Notes: a model not told the origin generated them from the sequence alone. Positions 37,160 to 45,914 are shown, counted from the first letter of the stretch. The stretch is 64,000 bases of DNA from Acetohalobium arabaticum DSM 5501 (GCF_000144695.1 NC_014378.1:1028781-1092780), one strand, 5' to 3'. A program made the numbers and translations.

Positions 37160-38995
37160 ATGAAGGAAAAAGCAAAATCTGATGGAGTAGAGACTGTCTG
37201 GGATAGGTTTGAAGAACAACAGCCTCAGTGTGGTTTTGGTCAGCTTGGTTTATGCTGTAGAAACTGTAATATGGGGCCCTGTAGGATCGATCCTTTTGGA
37301 GAAGGACCTTCGAAAGGAGTCTGTGGTGCGACAGCAGGGACAATAGTTTCCAGAAACTTAATTAGAATGACTGCTGCTGGGGCAGCGGCTCATAGTGATC
37401 ACGGTAGAGAAACGGCTTTAGTCTTTAAAGAAATAGTTGAAGGAGAAGTGCCAGGATATGAAATAAAGGACGAAGCTAAGTTAAACTCAATAGCTTCTAG
37501 GCTAGGAGTCAATACTGATAGAGAAATTGAAGAGGTTGCTAAAGATGTGGCAGAGATTGCGCTTGAAGATTTTGGGAAACAGGATGATGAGGTTATTTCA
37601 TTTGCCAATGCTTATGCACCTGAAAGTTTACAGCAAGTCTGGCAAGAGCTTGATGTTGCTCCCAGGAATATAGACCGGGAAGTTGTAGAAATTATGCATA
37701 GAACTCATATGGGAGTTGATGCTGATCCGCTTAACTTAAATTTACAGGGCATCAGAGCAGCTCTTGGAGACGGCTGGGGCGGCTCTTTAATTGGTACTGA
37801 GTTTTCAGATGTGATGTTTGGAACTCCTGAACCTGTTGAGTCTTCAGCAAATTTAGGTGTGTTAGAGGAAAATAAGGTAAATGTGATTACCCACGGCCAT
37901 GTTCCGATTCTGTCAGAAAAGATTGTTGAAGCTGCTGAGGATGAAGAAATGATAGAGTTAGCTAAGTCTAAAGGCGCCGATGGAATCGTTGTAGCCGGTA
38001 TGTGCTGTACAGGAAATGAGATTATAATGAGACACGGCATACCAACAGCCGGTAACTTTCTCCAGCAGGAACTGGCAATAACTACTGGTGCTGTAGATGC
38101 TATGGTAGTAGATTATCAGTGTATTATGCCTTCGCTTACAGATGTAGCTGATTGTTATCATACTAAAGTAATTACTACTTCTGAAAAGGCCAAATTACCA
38201 GGAGCAGAACATATTGAGTTTGATCCAGCCAAGGCTGATAAGATTGCTAAACAGATTATTAAAACTGCTATTGAAAATTATCCTGCTAGAAAAGAAGAGA
38301 AGATAGGAATTCCCGAAGAAAAGATGGATGGAGTTGTAGGCTTCTCTGTTGAATCAATAGTAGATGCCTTAGGCGGTTCATTAGATCCACTTCTTGAGGC
38401 AATTAAAGAGGGGCAGATAAAAGGAATAGCAGGTATAGTAGGCTGTAATAATCCTAAGGTAGAACATGATGAAGGACATGTTGAAGTTGCCAAGAAATTA
38501 ATTGCTAATGATATATTGGTAGTAGGAACAGGATGCTGGTCAATTGCTGCTATGAAAGACGGCCTCTTTAAACCAGAAGCGGCCGAGTTAGCTGGAGATG
38601 GTCTGCAGGCAGTCTGTGAGCAGCTTGAAATTCCTCCTTGTTTGCATATGGGAAGCTGTGTGGATAATACCAGAATTCTTGTTGCTGTATCAGCAATAGC
38701 AGAAGCGTTAGGTGTTGAACCTTCCCAGTTACCTGTCGCTGGAGCAGCTCCAGAATGGATGAGTGAAAAGGCAGTCTCGATCGGAACTTACTTTGTAGCC
38801 TCCGGGATCTTTACTGTGTTAGGCACGACACCTCCTGTATTGGGAAGTAATGAAGTAGTGAAGTTATTAACTGAGGATATAGAAGAAGTAACTGGAGGTA
38901 AGTTCGCTGTTGAGAGCACCCCTAATGAAATAGCAGATCTAATGCTTGATCATATTGCAAGCAAGCGGAAAGAACTGCTAGGAGAGAGGGGATAA
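37160..38995 (+). CDS. cooS: Anaerobic carbon monoxide dehydrogenase, catalytic subunit CooS
   Basis: A 611-aa Ni-CODH: CO + H2O to CO2 + 2H+ + 2e-. N-terminal cysteines Cys24, Cys32, Cys33, Cys36 and Cys41 (CGFGQLGLCCRNCNMGPC) supply the D and B clusters; later ligands of the NiFe4S4 C cluster are in AGMCCTGNE, GCNNPK, GTGCWSIAA and HMGSCVDNTR. No acetyl-CoA synthase gene is adjacent. The neighbours are NuoE/NuoF-like and electron-transfer proteins plus CooC, pointing to an electron-transferring CODH rather than the acetyl-CoA synthase complex. Confidence 0.95.
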   Translation: MKEKAKSDGVETVWDRFEEQQPQCGFGQLGLCCRNCNMGPCRIDPFGEGPSKGVCGATAGTIVSRNLIRMTAAGAAAHSDHGRETALVFKEIVEGEVPGYEIKDEAKLNSIASRLGVNTDREIEEVAKDVAEIALEDFGKQDDEVISFANAYAPESLQQVWQELDVAPRNIDREVVEIMHRTHMGVDADPLNLNLQGIRAALGDGWGGSLIGTEFSDVMFGTPEPVESSANLGVLEENKVNVITHGHVPILSEKIVEAAEDEEMIELAKSKGADGIVVAGMCCTGNEIIMRHGIPTAGNFLQQELAITTGAVDAMVVDYQCIMPSLTDVADCYHTKVITTSEKAKLPGAEHIEFDPAKADKIAKQIIKTAIENYPARKEEKIGIPEEKMDGVVGFSVESIVDALGGSLDPLLEAIKEGQIKGIAGIVGCNNPKVEHDEGHVEVAKKLIANDILVVGTGCWSIAAMKDGLFKPEAAELAGDGLQAVCEQLEIPPCLHMGSCVDNTRILVAVSAIAEALGVEPSQLPVAGAAPEWMSEKAVSIGTYFVASGIFTVLGTTPPVLGSNEVVKLLTEDIEEVTGGKFAVESTPNEIADLMLDHIASKRKELLGERG

Positions 38996-38997
38996 AG

Positions 38998-39534
38998 ATG
39001 GAAAAGATAATTTATGTTAATCTAGATAAATGTTTGGGCTGTCATACATGTGAAATAGAATGTGCTGTTGAAGATTCAGACTCGAAGAGTCTCTTTGGAG
39101 CTATTCTAGAGGACCCGCTGCCTCAGGCTAGAGTAAGTGTAGAATTCATGGAGGGCAATAATATTCCCTGGCAGTGTCGGCACTGTGATGATGCTCCCTG
39201 TGAGACTGTCTGTCCTACTGGAGCTATAGGTAGAGAGAATTCTGAGTCTCCAGTTGTGATAGAGAAGGATAAATGTATAGGATGTAAGATGTGTCTTCAG
39301 GTCTGTCCTTTTGGTGTAATAGAGAGAAGTAAAGCCGGTGGTGTGGTAACCAAATGTGATCTTTGTACAGATAGACTAGAGGAGGGAGCAGAACCCGCCT
39401 GTGTCGAAGGCTGTCCTACAAATGCATTAGAATTTATAACTACAAAAGAGCTTGCTAAGAAGAGGAGAGAAGCAGCAGCCGAAGGACTTGTAGCTGCTTT
39501 TCAAAAAAGTGAGTCTGACGTAAAGATGGGGTAG
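38998..39534 (+). CDS. cooF: CooF-like four-cluster ferredoxin
   Basis: A 178-aa CODH-linked ferredoxin. Four cysteine groups (CLGCHTCEIECA, CRHCDDAPCETVCP, CIGCKMCLQVCP, CDLCTDRLEEGAEPACVEGC) bind up to four [4Fe-4S] clusters. It starts 2 bp after the cooS stop with GAGAGGGGATAAAG as ribosome site, and would pass electrons from CooS to the NuoF-like flavoprotein or another acceptor. Confidence 0.9.
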   Translation: MEKIIYVNLDKCLGCHTCEIECAVEDSDSKSLFGAILEDPLPQARVSVEFMEGNNIPWQCRHCDDAPCETVCPTGAIGRENSESPVVIEKDKCIGCKMCLQVCPFGVIERSKAGGVVTKCDLCTDRLEEGAEPACVEGCPTNALEFITTKELAKKRREAAAEGLVAAFQKSESDVKMG

Positions 39535-39545
39535 GAGTGATATGA

Positions 39546-40304
39546 ATGAAAGCAATAATCAATGGTAGAGATGTTGAGCTAAAGACAGAGAAAACCATTC
39601 TGGAACTGGCAGAGGAGATGGATATTGAGATTCCAACTCTCTGCCATCATGGCGGTCTAGAGCCTTACGGTGCCTGTAGATTATGCATCGTCGAGATAGA
39701 GAAGAACGGTAGAAGAGAGCTGGATACTTCCTGTACTAGATATGTAGAAGACGGTATGAAGATCAGAACAGAGACTGAGGAGATAATAGAAAAGAGGAAA
39801 GTTATAGCTGAACTTCTGCTGGCTCGAGCACCGGAATCAAAGAAATTACAAAAGAAACTGGAGGATCTTGGAGTTACAGAAACTGAATTTACAGCCAGAG
39901 ATTATGATTGTGTTTTATACTGCGGTAAGTGTGTTAGAGCCTGCAAAGAAGAGGTGGGAATCGGTGCAATAAACTTTGTAGGAAGAGGCTATGAAACTGA
40001 AGTAGATACGCCTTTTTCTATCGATTCCGATGTCTGTATAGGATGTGGAGCCTGCGCGGAGGTCTGTCCTACAGGGGCTATAGAGGTTGATGATGAAGGT
40101 TCAACAAGGTATATTCGGTATTTCAATACCACTCTGGAGTTAAAGGAATGCAGGGAATGTGGAGACTTCTTTAGTACCGAACGAATGATTGAAAGATTAA
40201 AAGCAGAAGAAGAGTTTTCAAGTTTTGCTGAAGAATACTTTGATTTATGTGAAAAGTGTAGGAGAAATAAAGAGATGAGTAAATTTTTGGAGGTGAAGCA
40301 ATGA
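39546..40304 (+). CDS. NuoG/HydA-N-like iron-sulfur protein
   Basis: 252 aa. N-terminal [2Fe-2S] ferredoxin domain (IPTLCHHGG, GACRLCIVEIE, TSCTRYV), then two 4Fe-4S motifs (CVLYCGKCVRACKEE and CIGCGACAEVCP), then an unusual C-terminal double CxxC module (CRECGDFF and CEKCRRN) that may bind zinc or another cluster. It lacks the H-cluster domain of hydrogenase and the long C-terminal part of NuoG, so it acts as an electron relay. It overlaps cooC by 4 bp. Confidence 0.85.
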   Translation: MKAIINGRDVELKTEKTILELAEEMDIEIPTLCHHGGLEPYGACRLCIVEIEKNGRRELDTSCTRYVEDGMKIRTETEEIIEKRKVIAELLLARAPESKKLQKKLEDLGVTETEFTARDYDCVLYCGKCVRACKEEVGIGAINFVGRGYETEVDTPFSIDSDVCIGCGACAEVCPTGAIEVDDEGSTRYIRYFNTTLELKECRECGDFFSTERMIERLKAEEEFSSFAEEYFDLCEKCRRNKEMSKFLEVKQ

Positions 40305-41056
40305 AGATTGCCGTTTCAGGAAAAGGGGGAGTAGGTAAGACTACTATCTCTGCCGGACTGGCCAGAATCTTTTCCCGTGAAGGGGAAGAAGTTATTGCTC
40401 TGGATACAGATTCTTCTCCAAACTTGATGACTGCTTTGGGAGCTAAAGATACTTCTGTTACTCCATTATCAGAGATGGATGAGCTGATAGAAGAAAAGAC
40501 CGGGGTAGAGCCAGGCAGTGGATACGGCCAGATGTTTAGGCTAAACTTTACAGTAGATGATATTCTGGATAGATTCGGTGTTGAATGTGATGATGGAGTG
40601 CAGCTATTAGTGGCTGGCTCGATTAGACAGGGAGGAAGCGGCTGTTTCTGTCCTGAGAATGCACTTATAAAGAAGTTGATGGAACATTATTTAAAAGAAT
40701 GGGACCAGACTTTAATAATGGATATGGAAGCCGGAATTGAACATTTAGGAAGAGGAACTACCGAAAATGTAGATGTTTTACTGACAGTTGTAGAGCCGAG
40801 TCTGCGTTCAGTTAAGACAGCGGCTAGAATAAATAGACTGGCTGAGGATATAGGTATAGAGAATAATGTAGCTATTTTAAATAAAATGAAAGAAGAAAGA
40901 GAAAAAGAGATTATTGAAGATAAGCTGGATATTCCTCTTATATATACTATTCCTTATAATGATAGTGTTAACAAAGCTGACTTGAAGGGGAATTCTGTGT
41001 TTAATGAAGATGAAGAATTAATGAATATGATGGCAGAATTAAAACAGAAATTGTAA
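40301..41056 (+). CDS. cooC: CODH nickel-insertion ATPase CooC
   Basis: A 251-aa MinD/CooC-type P-loop ATPase. The deviant Walker A is GKGGVGKTTISAG; DTDSSPNLMTALG follows, and CxC-type metal-binding Cys residues appear in GSGCFCPENAL. CooC dimers mature the nickel site of CooS, whose gene is in the same operon (ATGA overlap with the preceding gene). Confidence 0.93.
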   Translation: MKIAVSGKGGVGKTTISAGLARIFSREGEEVIALDTDSSPNLMTALGAKDTSVTPLSEMDELIEEKTGVEPGSGYGQMFRLNFTVDDILDRFGVECDDGVQLLVAGSIRQGGSGCFCPENALIKKLMEHYLKEWDQTLIMDMEAGIEHLGRGTTENVDVLLTVVEPSLRSVKTAARINRLAEDIGIENNVAILNKMKEEREKEIIEDKLDIPLIYTIPYNDSVNKADLKGNSVFNEDEELMNMMAELKQKL

Positions 41057-41081
41057 GTTTGAAATTCAACAAAATTAGCTT

Positions 41082-41107
41082 AGTTGTGAGGAAAAGCTCC
41101 CACAACT
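41082..41107 (+). terminator. Hairpin after the CODH operon
   Basis: AGTTGTGAG and CT-CCCACAACT form a 7-9-bp stem but only TTCTT follows, so termination would be weak. Confidence 0.35.
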
Positions 41108-41135
41108 TCTTGATACAAACCAATCTTTCATAGAT

Positions 41136-41164
41136 TTGACAAAAGACAGATTATATATTAAAAT
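41136..41164 (+). promoter_or_regulatory. Promoter of the grd operon leader
   Basis: TTGACA, 17-bp spacer, TAAAAT. Transcription would start near 41171, directly before the regulatory leader. Confidence 0.65.
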
Positions 41165-41171
41165 AAATTTA

Positions 41172-41294
41172 AAATAAAGGAAGAAGAGCTTCCTAAACTC
41201 TCAGGCAGAAGGACCTTGAGTGGATAGACTCTGAGCCGAAATTTACCGGGACAGAGAGAGCTGAGTAATTAGCTTTTTCTGTCCCGGTTTTAAT
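41172..41294 (+). ncRNA. Glycine-riboswitch-like leader with intrinsic terminator
   Basis: AGAGCTTCCTAAACTCTCAGGCAGAAGGACC is close to the conserved 3' half of glycine aptamers (CTAAACTCTCAGGnAAAAGGAC), and GGATAGACTCTGAG resembles the linker that follows. The matching 5' half was not found between the promoter and this block, so the aptamer may be partial or diverged. A terminator follows at 41245-41294: ACCGGGACAGA pairs perfectly with TCTGTCCCGGT, then TTTTA. An on-switch by antitermination would fit the downstream reductase genes. Confidence 0.55.
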
Positions 41295-41316
41295 ATTTAC
41301 TTGGGAAGGTGATAAT

Positions 41317-41688
41317 ATGGCCCAATATCTAATAGTTACAGATAATCCTTTAGTCAAAGAAAATGTAGAATTAGACATTAACTATTGTGAAAGTTTAGAC
41401 GAAGTAATGATAACAACCAGGGATTTAGTCCATTCAAGATATAAATTGATAACTCATCCGTTAAGTGGAAGTGTAAAGCCGGTACAGAGTCCTTATAAAT
41501 CAATCATTTTACAGAAAATTAAGAATAATAAGTTAAATTATAAATCCTTAAGAATAATAGAGTCTGCTATAACAAAAGTTGAACAATTTAAAAAGAATTA
41601 TACTGACAGAGATTATCCTAAGGAAGTACTTAAGGACTATCAAACCATAGATTTTAGTTTGCTACAGAGTGGACTAGAAAAAATCTAG
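41317..41688 (+). CDS. grdX: GrdX-family protein
   Basis: A 123-aa protein matching GrdX, a short protein of unknown function conserved at the start of glycine/betaine reductase operons. Landmarks: YLIVTDNPLVKENV, a central RDLVHSRYKLITHPLSGSVKP and SPYKSIIL. Its place directly after the regulatory leader and before the GrdE-type gene supports the name. No catalytic motif is visible. Confidence 0.8.
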   Translation: MAQYLIVTDNPLVKENVELDINYCESLDEVMITTRDLVHSRYKLITHPLSGSVKPVQSPYKSIILQKIKNNKLNYKSLRIIESAITKVEQFKKNYTDRDYPKEVLKDYQTIDFSLLQSGLEKI

Positions 41689-41792
41689 ATTATTTGTTTC
41701 TAGGAGGAAAAGGGATTTATAGTTGTTGTAGTTTTTGTTTATAGTATAGTTAGTGTTGATTTAGCAATCAAAAAGAAAAAAGGGGGGAGATA

Positions 41793-43079
41793 ATGAAGTT
41801 AGAATTAGGAAAGATTCAGATTAATGATGTTAAGTTTGGCTCGACGACAGAAGTTAATAGTGGATTGCTAACAGTTAATAAGGATAAGTTGGTTGAAGAG
41901 ATAATTGATGACAATCAAATTAAATCTTTAGATGTTGAATTAGCTAAACCAGGTGATAGCATCAGAATTATTCCGGTTAAAGATGTAGTTGAACCTAGAG
42001 TTAAGGTTGAAGGAGCTGGAGGTATTTTTCCTGGAATTATCGCTGAGGAAGATATGGTAGGTTCAGGAAGAACTCATGCTTTAAAGGGAGTTGGAGTAGT
42101 GACGACAGGTAAAATAGTAGGTTTCCAGGAAGGGATTATTGACATGTCCGGTCCTGGTGCTGAGTATACTCCATTTTCTAAATTAAATAACATTGTAATT
42201 ACTTGTGAAGTAGCTAGCGATATAGAGCAGCATGAACATGAAGAAATTGTGAGAATGACAGGGCTTAAAGCTGCAAATTATATTGGAAAAGTAGCTCAGG
42301 ATTTGGAACCTGATGAAATAGAGGAGTTTGAAAGCAAGCCGATACCTGAAGCTGTTGCAGAATATCCTGATTTACCGAAAGTGGGTTATATTTATATGTT
42401 ACAGACCCAGGGGCTGTTACATGATACTTATGTGTATGGAGTAGATGCTAAAGAAATTTTACCGACATTAGTCTCTCCAACTGAAGTAATGGATGGAGCC
42501 ATTATAAGTGGTAACTGTGTCTCTGCCTGTGATAAGAATGTTACTTATGTACATCAGAATAATCCGATTATTGAGGATTTATATAAACATCACGGAACAG
42601 AATATAACTTTCTGGGAGCCATAATTACTAATGAAAATGTAACATTAAGTGATAAAAAAAGATCATCAAATTATACTGCTAAATTAGCAGAACAATTAGG
42701 ATTGGATGCAGCTATTATTTCACAGGAAGGCTTTGGTAATCCTGATGCTGATTTGATTATGAACTGTGTTAAGTTAGAGGAAAAAGGAATTAAGACAGTT
42801 CTTACAACTGATGAGTATGCAGGAAGAGATGGTGCTTCACAATCACTAGCAGATGCTGATCCGAAGGCGGATGCAGTAGTCACGGCTGGTAATGCTAATG
42901 AAACAGTTACTTTACCGGCTATGGAAAGGATAATTGGACATCAGAAAGTTGCTGATGTAATTGCAGGAGGCTTTGATGGCAGTTTGCATCAAGATGGTAG
43001 TATTACAGTAGAGTTACAGGCCATTACTGGAGCTACTAATGAGCTTGGGTTTGGCAATTTAACCGCTAGAGAATATTAA
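41793..43079 (+). CDS. grdE: Glycine/sarcosine/betaine reductase component B proprotein (GrdE type)
   Basis: A 428-aa proprotein of the GrdE/GrdG/GrdI family. Autocleavage before Cys242 (GNCVSACDK) would give two subunits, with the cysteine turned into a pyruvoyl group that forms a Schiff base with the substrate amine. Other family segments: TTEVNSGLLTVNKD, GFGNPDADLIMNC, GRDGASQSLADADP and GGFDGSLHQDGSI. The glycine, sarcosine and betaine versions are hard to tell apart by eye; the leader suggests glycine. AAAGGGGGGAG precedes the ATG. Confidence 0.87.
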   Translation: MKLELGKIQINDVKFGSTTEVNSGLLTVNKDKLVEEIIDDNQIKSLDVELAKPGDSIRIIPVKDVVEPRVKVEGAGGIFPGIIAEEDMVGSGRTHALKGVGVVTTGKIVGFQEGIIDMSGPGAEYTPFSKLNNIVITCEVASDIEQHEHEEIVRMTGLKAANYIGKVAQDLEPDEIEEFESKPIPEAVAEYPDLPKVGYIYMLQTQGLLHDTYVYGVDAKEILPTLVSPTEVMDGAIISGNCVSACDKNVTYVHQNNPIIEDLYKHHGTEYNFLGAIITNENVTLSDKKRSSNYTAKLAEQLGLDAAIISQEGFGNPDADLIMNCVKLEEKGIKTVLTTDEYAGRDGASQSLADADPKADAVVTAGNANETVTLPAMERIIGHQKVADVIAGGFDGSLHQDGSITVELQAITGATNELGFGNLTAREY

Positions 43080-43119
43080 AAAATTTTTGAATTTAAATAG
43101 GGAAAAAGGGGGGAGAATA

Positions 43120-44421
43120 ATGTCCTTACGTATAGTACATTATATAAATCAGTTTTTTGGTCAAATTGGTGGAGAAGAAAAAGCAGATATTCCACCAAAG
43201 ACTGAAGAGGGGCCGGTAGGACCTGGTAATGGGATTAATGCAGGACTAAAGGAGATCGGTGAAATTGTTAAAACAATTATCTGTGGAGATGACTATTTTA
43301 ATGAACATACTGAAGATGCTAAAGTAGAAATCAAGAAAGTATTAGAGGATGTAGAACCGGATTTAGTCCTTGCCGGTCCTGCTTTTAATGCTGGTCGCTA
43401 TGGTATGGCCTGTGGTGGTGTGGCAGAGTTGGCCTGTGATGAGCTAGATATTCCAGTGATTTCTGCTATGTATCCTGAGAATCCAGGTTATGAAATGTAT
43501 AAAAATTACGCTTATGTGATTAAGACTTCAGATTCTGCTGCTGGTATGAGAGAAGCAATTCCAAATCTAATAAAATTAATTAAAAGTTATAATAAGAAAG
43601 ATGGAAAACTAGGGCGACCAGAAGAAGAAGGATATATGACGCGTAATTTAAGAAAAAATATATTTGCAGAGAAAAGAGGTTCTACTAGAGCAGTAGAGAT
43701 GTTAGTTAAGAAAATTAATGGGGAAGAGTTTGAAACTGAATATCCAATGCCTGACTTCGATCGGGTAGATCCTGTCGATCCAATAGAAGACTTAGCTAAT
43801 ACTAAAGTAGCTTTAGTTACTTCTGGTGGAATTGTTCCAGAAGGCAATCCAGATAGAATAGAGTCTTCAAGTGCTTCTAAGTATGGGGAATATAAGATTA
43901 CGGAAACTGGTGAAACTGCTCATGGCGGTTATGATCCTGTATATGCCAATGAAGATCCTAATCGAGTTCTACCGGTTGATGTAATGCGTGATTTAGAGAA
44001 TGAGGGAGCGATTGGGGAGTTACATGAATTTTATTACAGTACTGTAGGTAATGGAACTGCCGTAGCTAATGCTAAAGCCTATGCTGAAGAGATTGCTGAA
44101 AAGTTAATTAATGATGGAGTTCAGGCAGTTATCTTAACTTCTACTTGAGGAACCTGTACTCGTTGCGGTGCAACGATGGTAAAAGAGATTGAAAAAGCAG
44201 GCCTTCCAGTCATACATGTGGCAACAGTAGTTCCGATTTCCAAAACTGTTGGAGCAAATAGAATAGTTCCTGCAGCTGCTATTCCTCATCCTCTAGGAGA
44301 TCCTGAGAAGAGTCTAGAAGAAGAAAAACAGATTCGTAGAGAAATAGTAGATAAGTGCCTTCAAGCTTTACAGACCGAGATTGATGATCAGACTGTTTTT
44401 AGTTATGTTAAAGGGTGCTAG
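43120..44421 (+). CDS. grdB: Selenoprotein component B of glycine/sarcosine/betaine reductase (GrdB/F/H type)
   Basis: A 433-aa selenoprotein. The in-frame TGA at 44146-44148 is read as selenocysteine 343 in the motif U-G-T-C-T-R-C-G, the UxxCxxC active site of component B; conventional gene calling breaks it at this codon. N-terminus: INQFFGQIGGEEKAD and GPVGPGNGI are family signatures. The distal part ends in VVPISKTVGANRIVPAAAIPHP, also typical. With the GrdE-type subunit it reductively cleaves the C-N bond and hands a carboxymethyl-selenoether to protein A. A frame extends upstream to 43087, but AAAAAGGGGGGAG points to ATG 43120. No grdA, grdC or grdD lies in the window. Confidence 0.93.
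44146..44182 (+). promoter_or_regulatory. Selenocysteine insertion (bSECIS) hairpin
   Basis: Directly after the UGA, CGTTGC-GGT-GCAACG (44161-44175) forms a perfect stem with a short G-containing loop 12 nt downstream, the right place for a bacterial SECIS element bound by SelB. Confidence 0.75.
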
Positions 44422-44443
44422 GGGTTATCCTAGCACTTTTTTT
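44415..44443 (+). terminator. Terminator of the grd operon
   Basis: GTGCTAGG and CCTAGCAC form a perfect stem, followed by seven T; the grdB stop codon lies within the stem. Confidence 0.9.
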
Positions 44444-44511
44444 GTTATTTTTTTCTTAATATAGTATTATATTTATATAATAGGATTTTTCAAATAGGAG
44501 GGGAAAGTAAG

Positions 44512-44835
44512 GTGGCTAAAGTAAAAGTATCAGTTGAAGCAGGAATCTGTGGCTTTACTACTTTTATTACAGCAGATGCTGATGGAATGGAGGAAGTAGA
44601 GTTAAATATTGAATCGGACTGTGAACAGGTTCAGCAGGTTCAAGAGGAGATTAATTCAGTGAATGCTATGTCTATGTTATCCAACAAAAAGCCTCATGAA
44701 ACAGAGGTTTATCAGGTGTTGGCTGCTCATTTAAAGCATGTTTCCTGTCCAGTCTATTCTGGATGCTTTAAAGCAGTTGAAGTAGCAGCAGGAATGGCTC
44801 TACCAGAAGATGTTAAGATAGAGATAGAAAAATAA
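44512..44835 (+). CDS. DUF6951-like small cysteine-containing protein
   Basis: 107 aa, GTG start after AGGAGGGG. VEAGICGFTTFITADAD at the N-terminus, and CPVYSGCFKAVEVAAGMALP near the C-terminus, with five cysteines in all. It matches a small family (DUF6951) of unknown function in anaerobic Firmicutes. It comes after the grd terminator, so probably has its own promoter. The conserved cysteines suggest metal or cluster binding, but this is a guess. Confidence 0.65.
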   Translation: MAKVKVSVEAGICGFTTFITADADGMEEVELNIESDCEQVQQVQEEINSVNAMSMLSNKKPHETEVYQVLAAHLKHVSCPVYSGCFKAVEVAAGMALPEDVKIEIEK

Positions 44836-44846
44836 AACTGAGTTAA

Positions 44847-44882
44847 TTATAACACCTGTCGAGAGGCAGGTGTTATAACATT
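44847..44882 (+). terminator. Hairpin between the DUF6951 gene and murI
   Basis: TTATAACACCTG and CAGGTGTTATAA form a 12-bp perfect stem; only CATTTTCTT follows, so termination strength is uncertain. Confidence 0.6.
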
Positions 44883-44951
44883 TTCTTAAAGTTTATGTTA
44901 TACTTAAAAGGCAAGTGCAATATATATTATACCATTAAGGGAGGATTAAAG

Positions 44952-45704
44952 ATGAAGATTGGCTTTTTTGATTCCGGAGTAGGTGGAATTACAGTCTTAA
45001 AAGAGGCCTTGAAGGTATTACCTAATAAAGATTATATATATTATGCAGATACAGCAAATGTTCCTTATGGTACTAAACCTAAAGAAGAAGTAAAGCATTA
45101 TGTCTTTGATGCGGTTGATTTTATTACTGATCAAGGAATAAATGCTTTAGTGATAGCCTGTAATACTGCTACTAGTGTTGCAGTAAATGATCTACGCGAT
45201 GAATTTCAGTTTCCTATTATAGGTATGGAACCGGCAGTTAAACCGGCTGTAGAGAAGAATAAAACTAAGAAGGTTTTGGTAACAGCAACTCCCTTAACAC
45301 TTCAAGAAGAAAAGCTTTGGGAGTTAGTTGCTAAAATAGGCTCTAAAGACATTATTGATTCTTTGCCGCTTCCTAAATTAGTTGAGTTTGCTGAAAATTT
45401 TATATTTGATGAAGAAACTATACTTTCTTATTTAGAAGAAAGATTTTCATCATATGACCTGAATCGATATAGTTCAATTGTTCTGGGCTGTACTCATTTT
45501 ATATTTTATAGAAGATTATTTAGAAAGATTATTCCTGATGATGTTGAGATAATTGATGGGAATCGTGGAGCAGTAAAACAGCTTAAGAGACAATTAAAAG
45601 CACCAGAACATAAATCTGGAACTGGGGAAATTATCTTTTATTCTTCGAAAAAAGGAAATGAAGATAATATAGCTTTAAGAGAATATATAAGGTTATTGGA
45701 TTAA
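44952..45704 (+). CDS. murI: Glutamate racemase
   Basis: A 250-aa MurI that converts L- to D-glutamate for peptidoglycan. The two catalytic cysteines are in IACNTATSVA and LGCTHFIFY; N-terminus IGFFDSGVGGITVLKEA and YYADTANVPYGTKP are diagnostic. The frame opens at 44895, but AAGGGAGGATTAAAG precedes ATG 44952. An IS200/IS605 relic begins soon after its stop. Confidence 0.93.
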   Translation: MKIGFFDSGVGGITVLKEALKVLPNKDYIYYADTANVPYGTKPKEEVKHYVFDAVDFITDQGINALVIACNTATSVAVNDLRDEFQFPIIGMEPAVKPAVEKNKTKKVLVTATPLTLQEEKLWELVAKIGSKDIIDSLPLPKLVEFAENFIFDEETILSYLEERFSSYDLNRYSSIVLGCTHFIFYRRLFRKIIPDDVEIIDGNRGAVKQLKRQLKAPEHKSGTGEIIFYSSKKGNEDNIALREYIRLLD

Positions 45705-45864
45705 ATTTACATTATTTTTAGTTTTTAGGACAAATAGTAAAGAACCCACCCTTATTTATATGGGTGATGAATTTACTAACTTATTCTTTGATTCAATATT
45801 AAAGAATAGGTTATTTTTTACTTGGTTTTTAAACCATGTGTAATTGCTTTAACTTTTGATATGC

Positions 45865-45893
45865 TTGATATTAAAAGTAATATATGATATACT
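45865..45893 (+). promoter_or_regulatory. Promoter of the IS200/IS605 element
   Basis: TTGATA, 17-bp spacer, TATACT, ~20 bp before the tnpA relic. Confidence 0.6.
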
Positions 45894-45914
45894 ATATGTG
45901 AGAGGTGATAACAA

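Noticed and set aside
43087-44148. A 353-aa protein ending at 44148 followed by a separate 81-aa gene at 44176
   Set aside because: The TGA between them is in frame, sits in a UxxCxxC motif and is followed by a hairpin; it is one selenoprotein.
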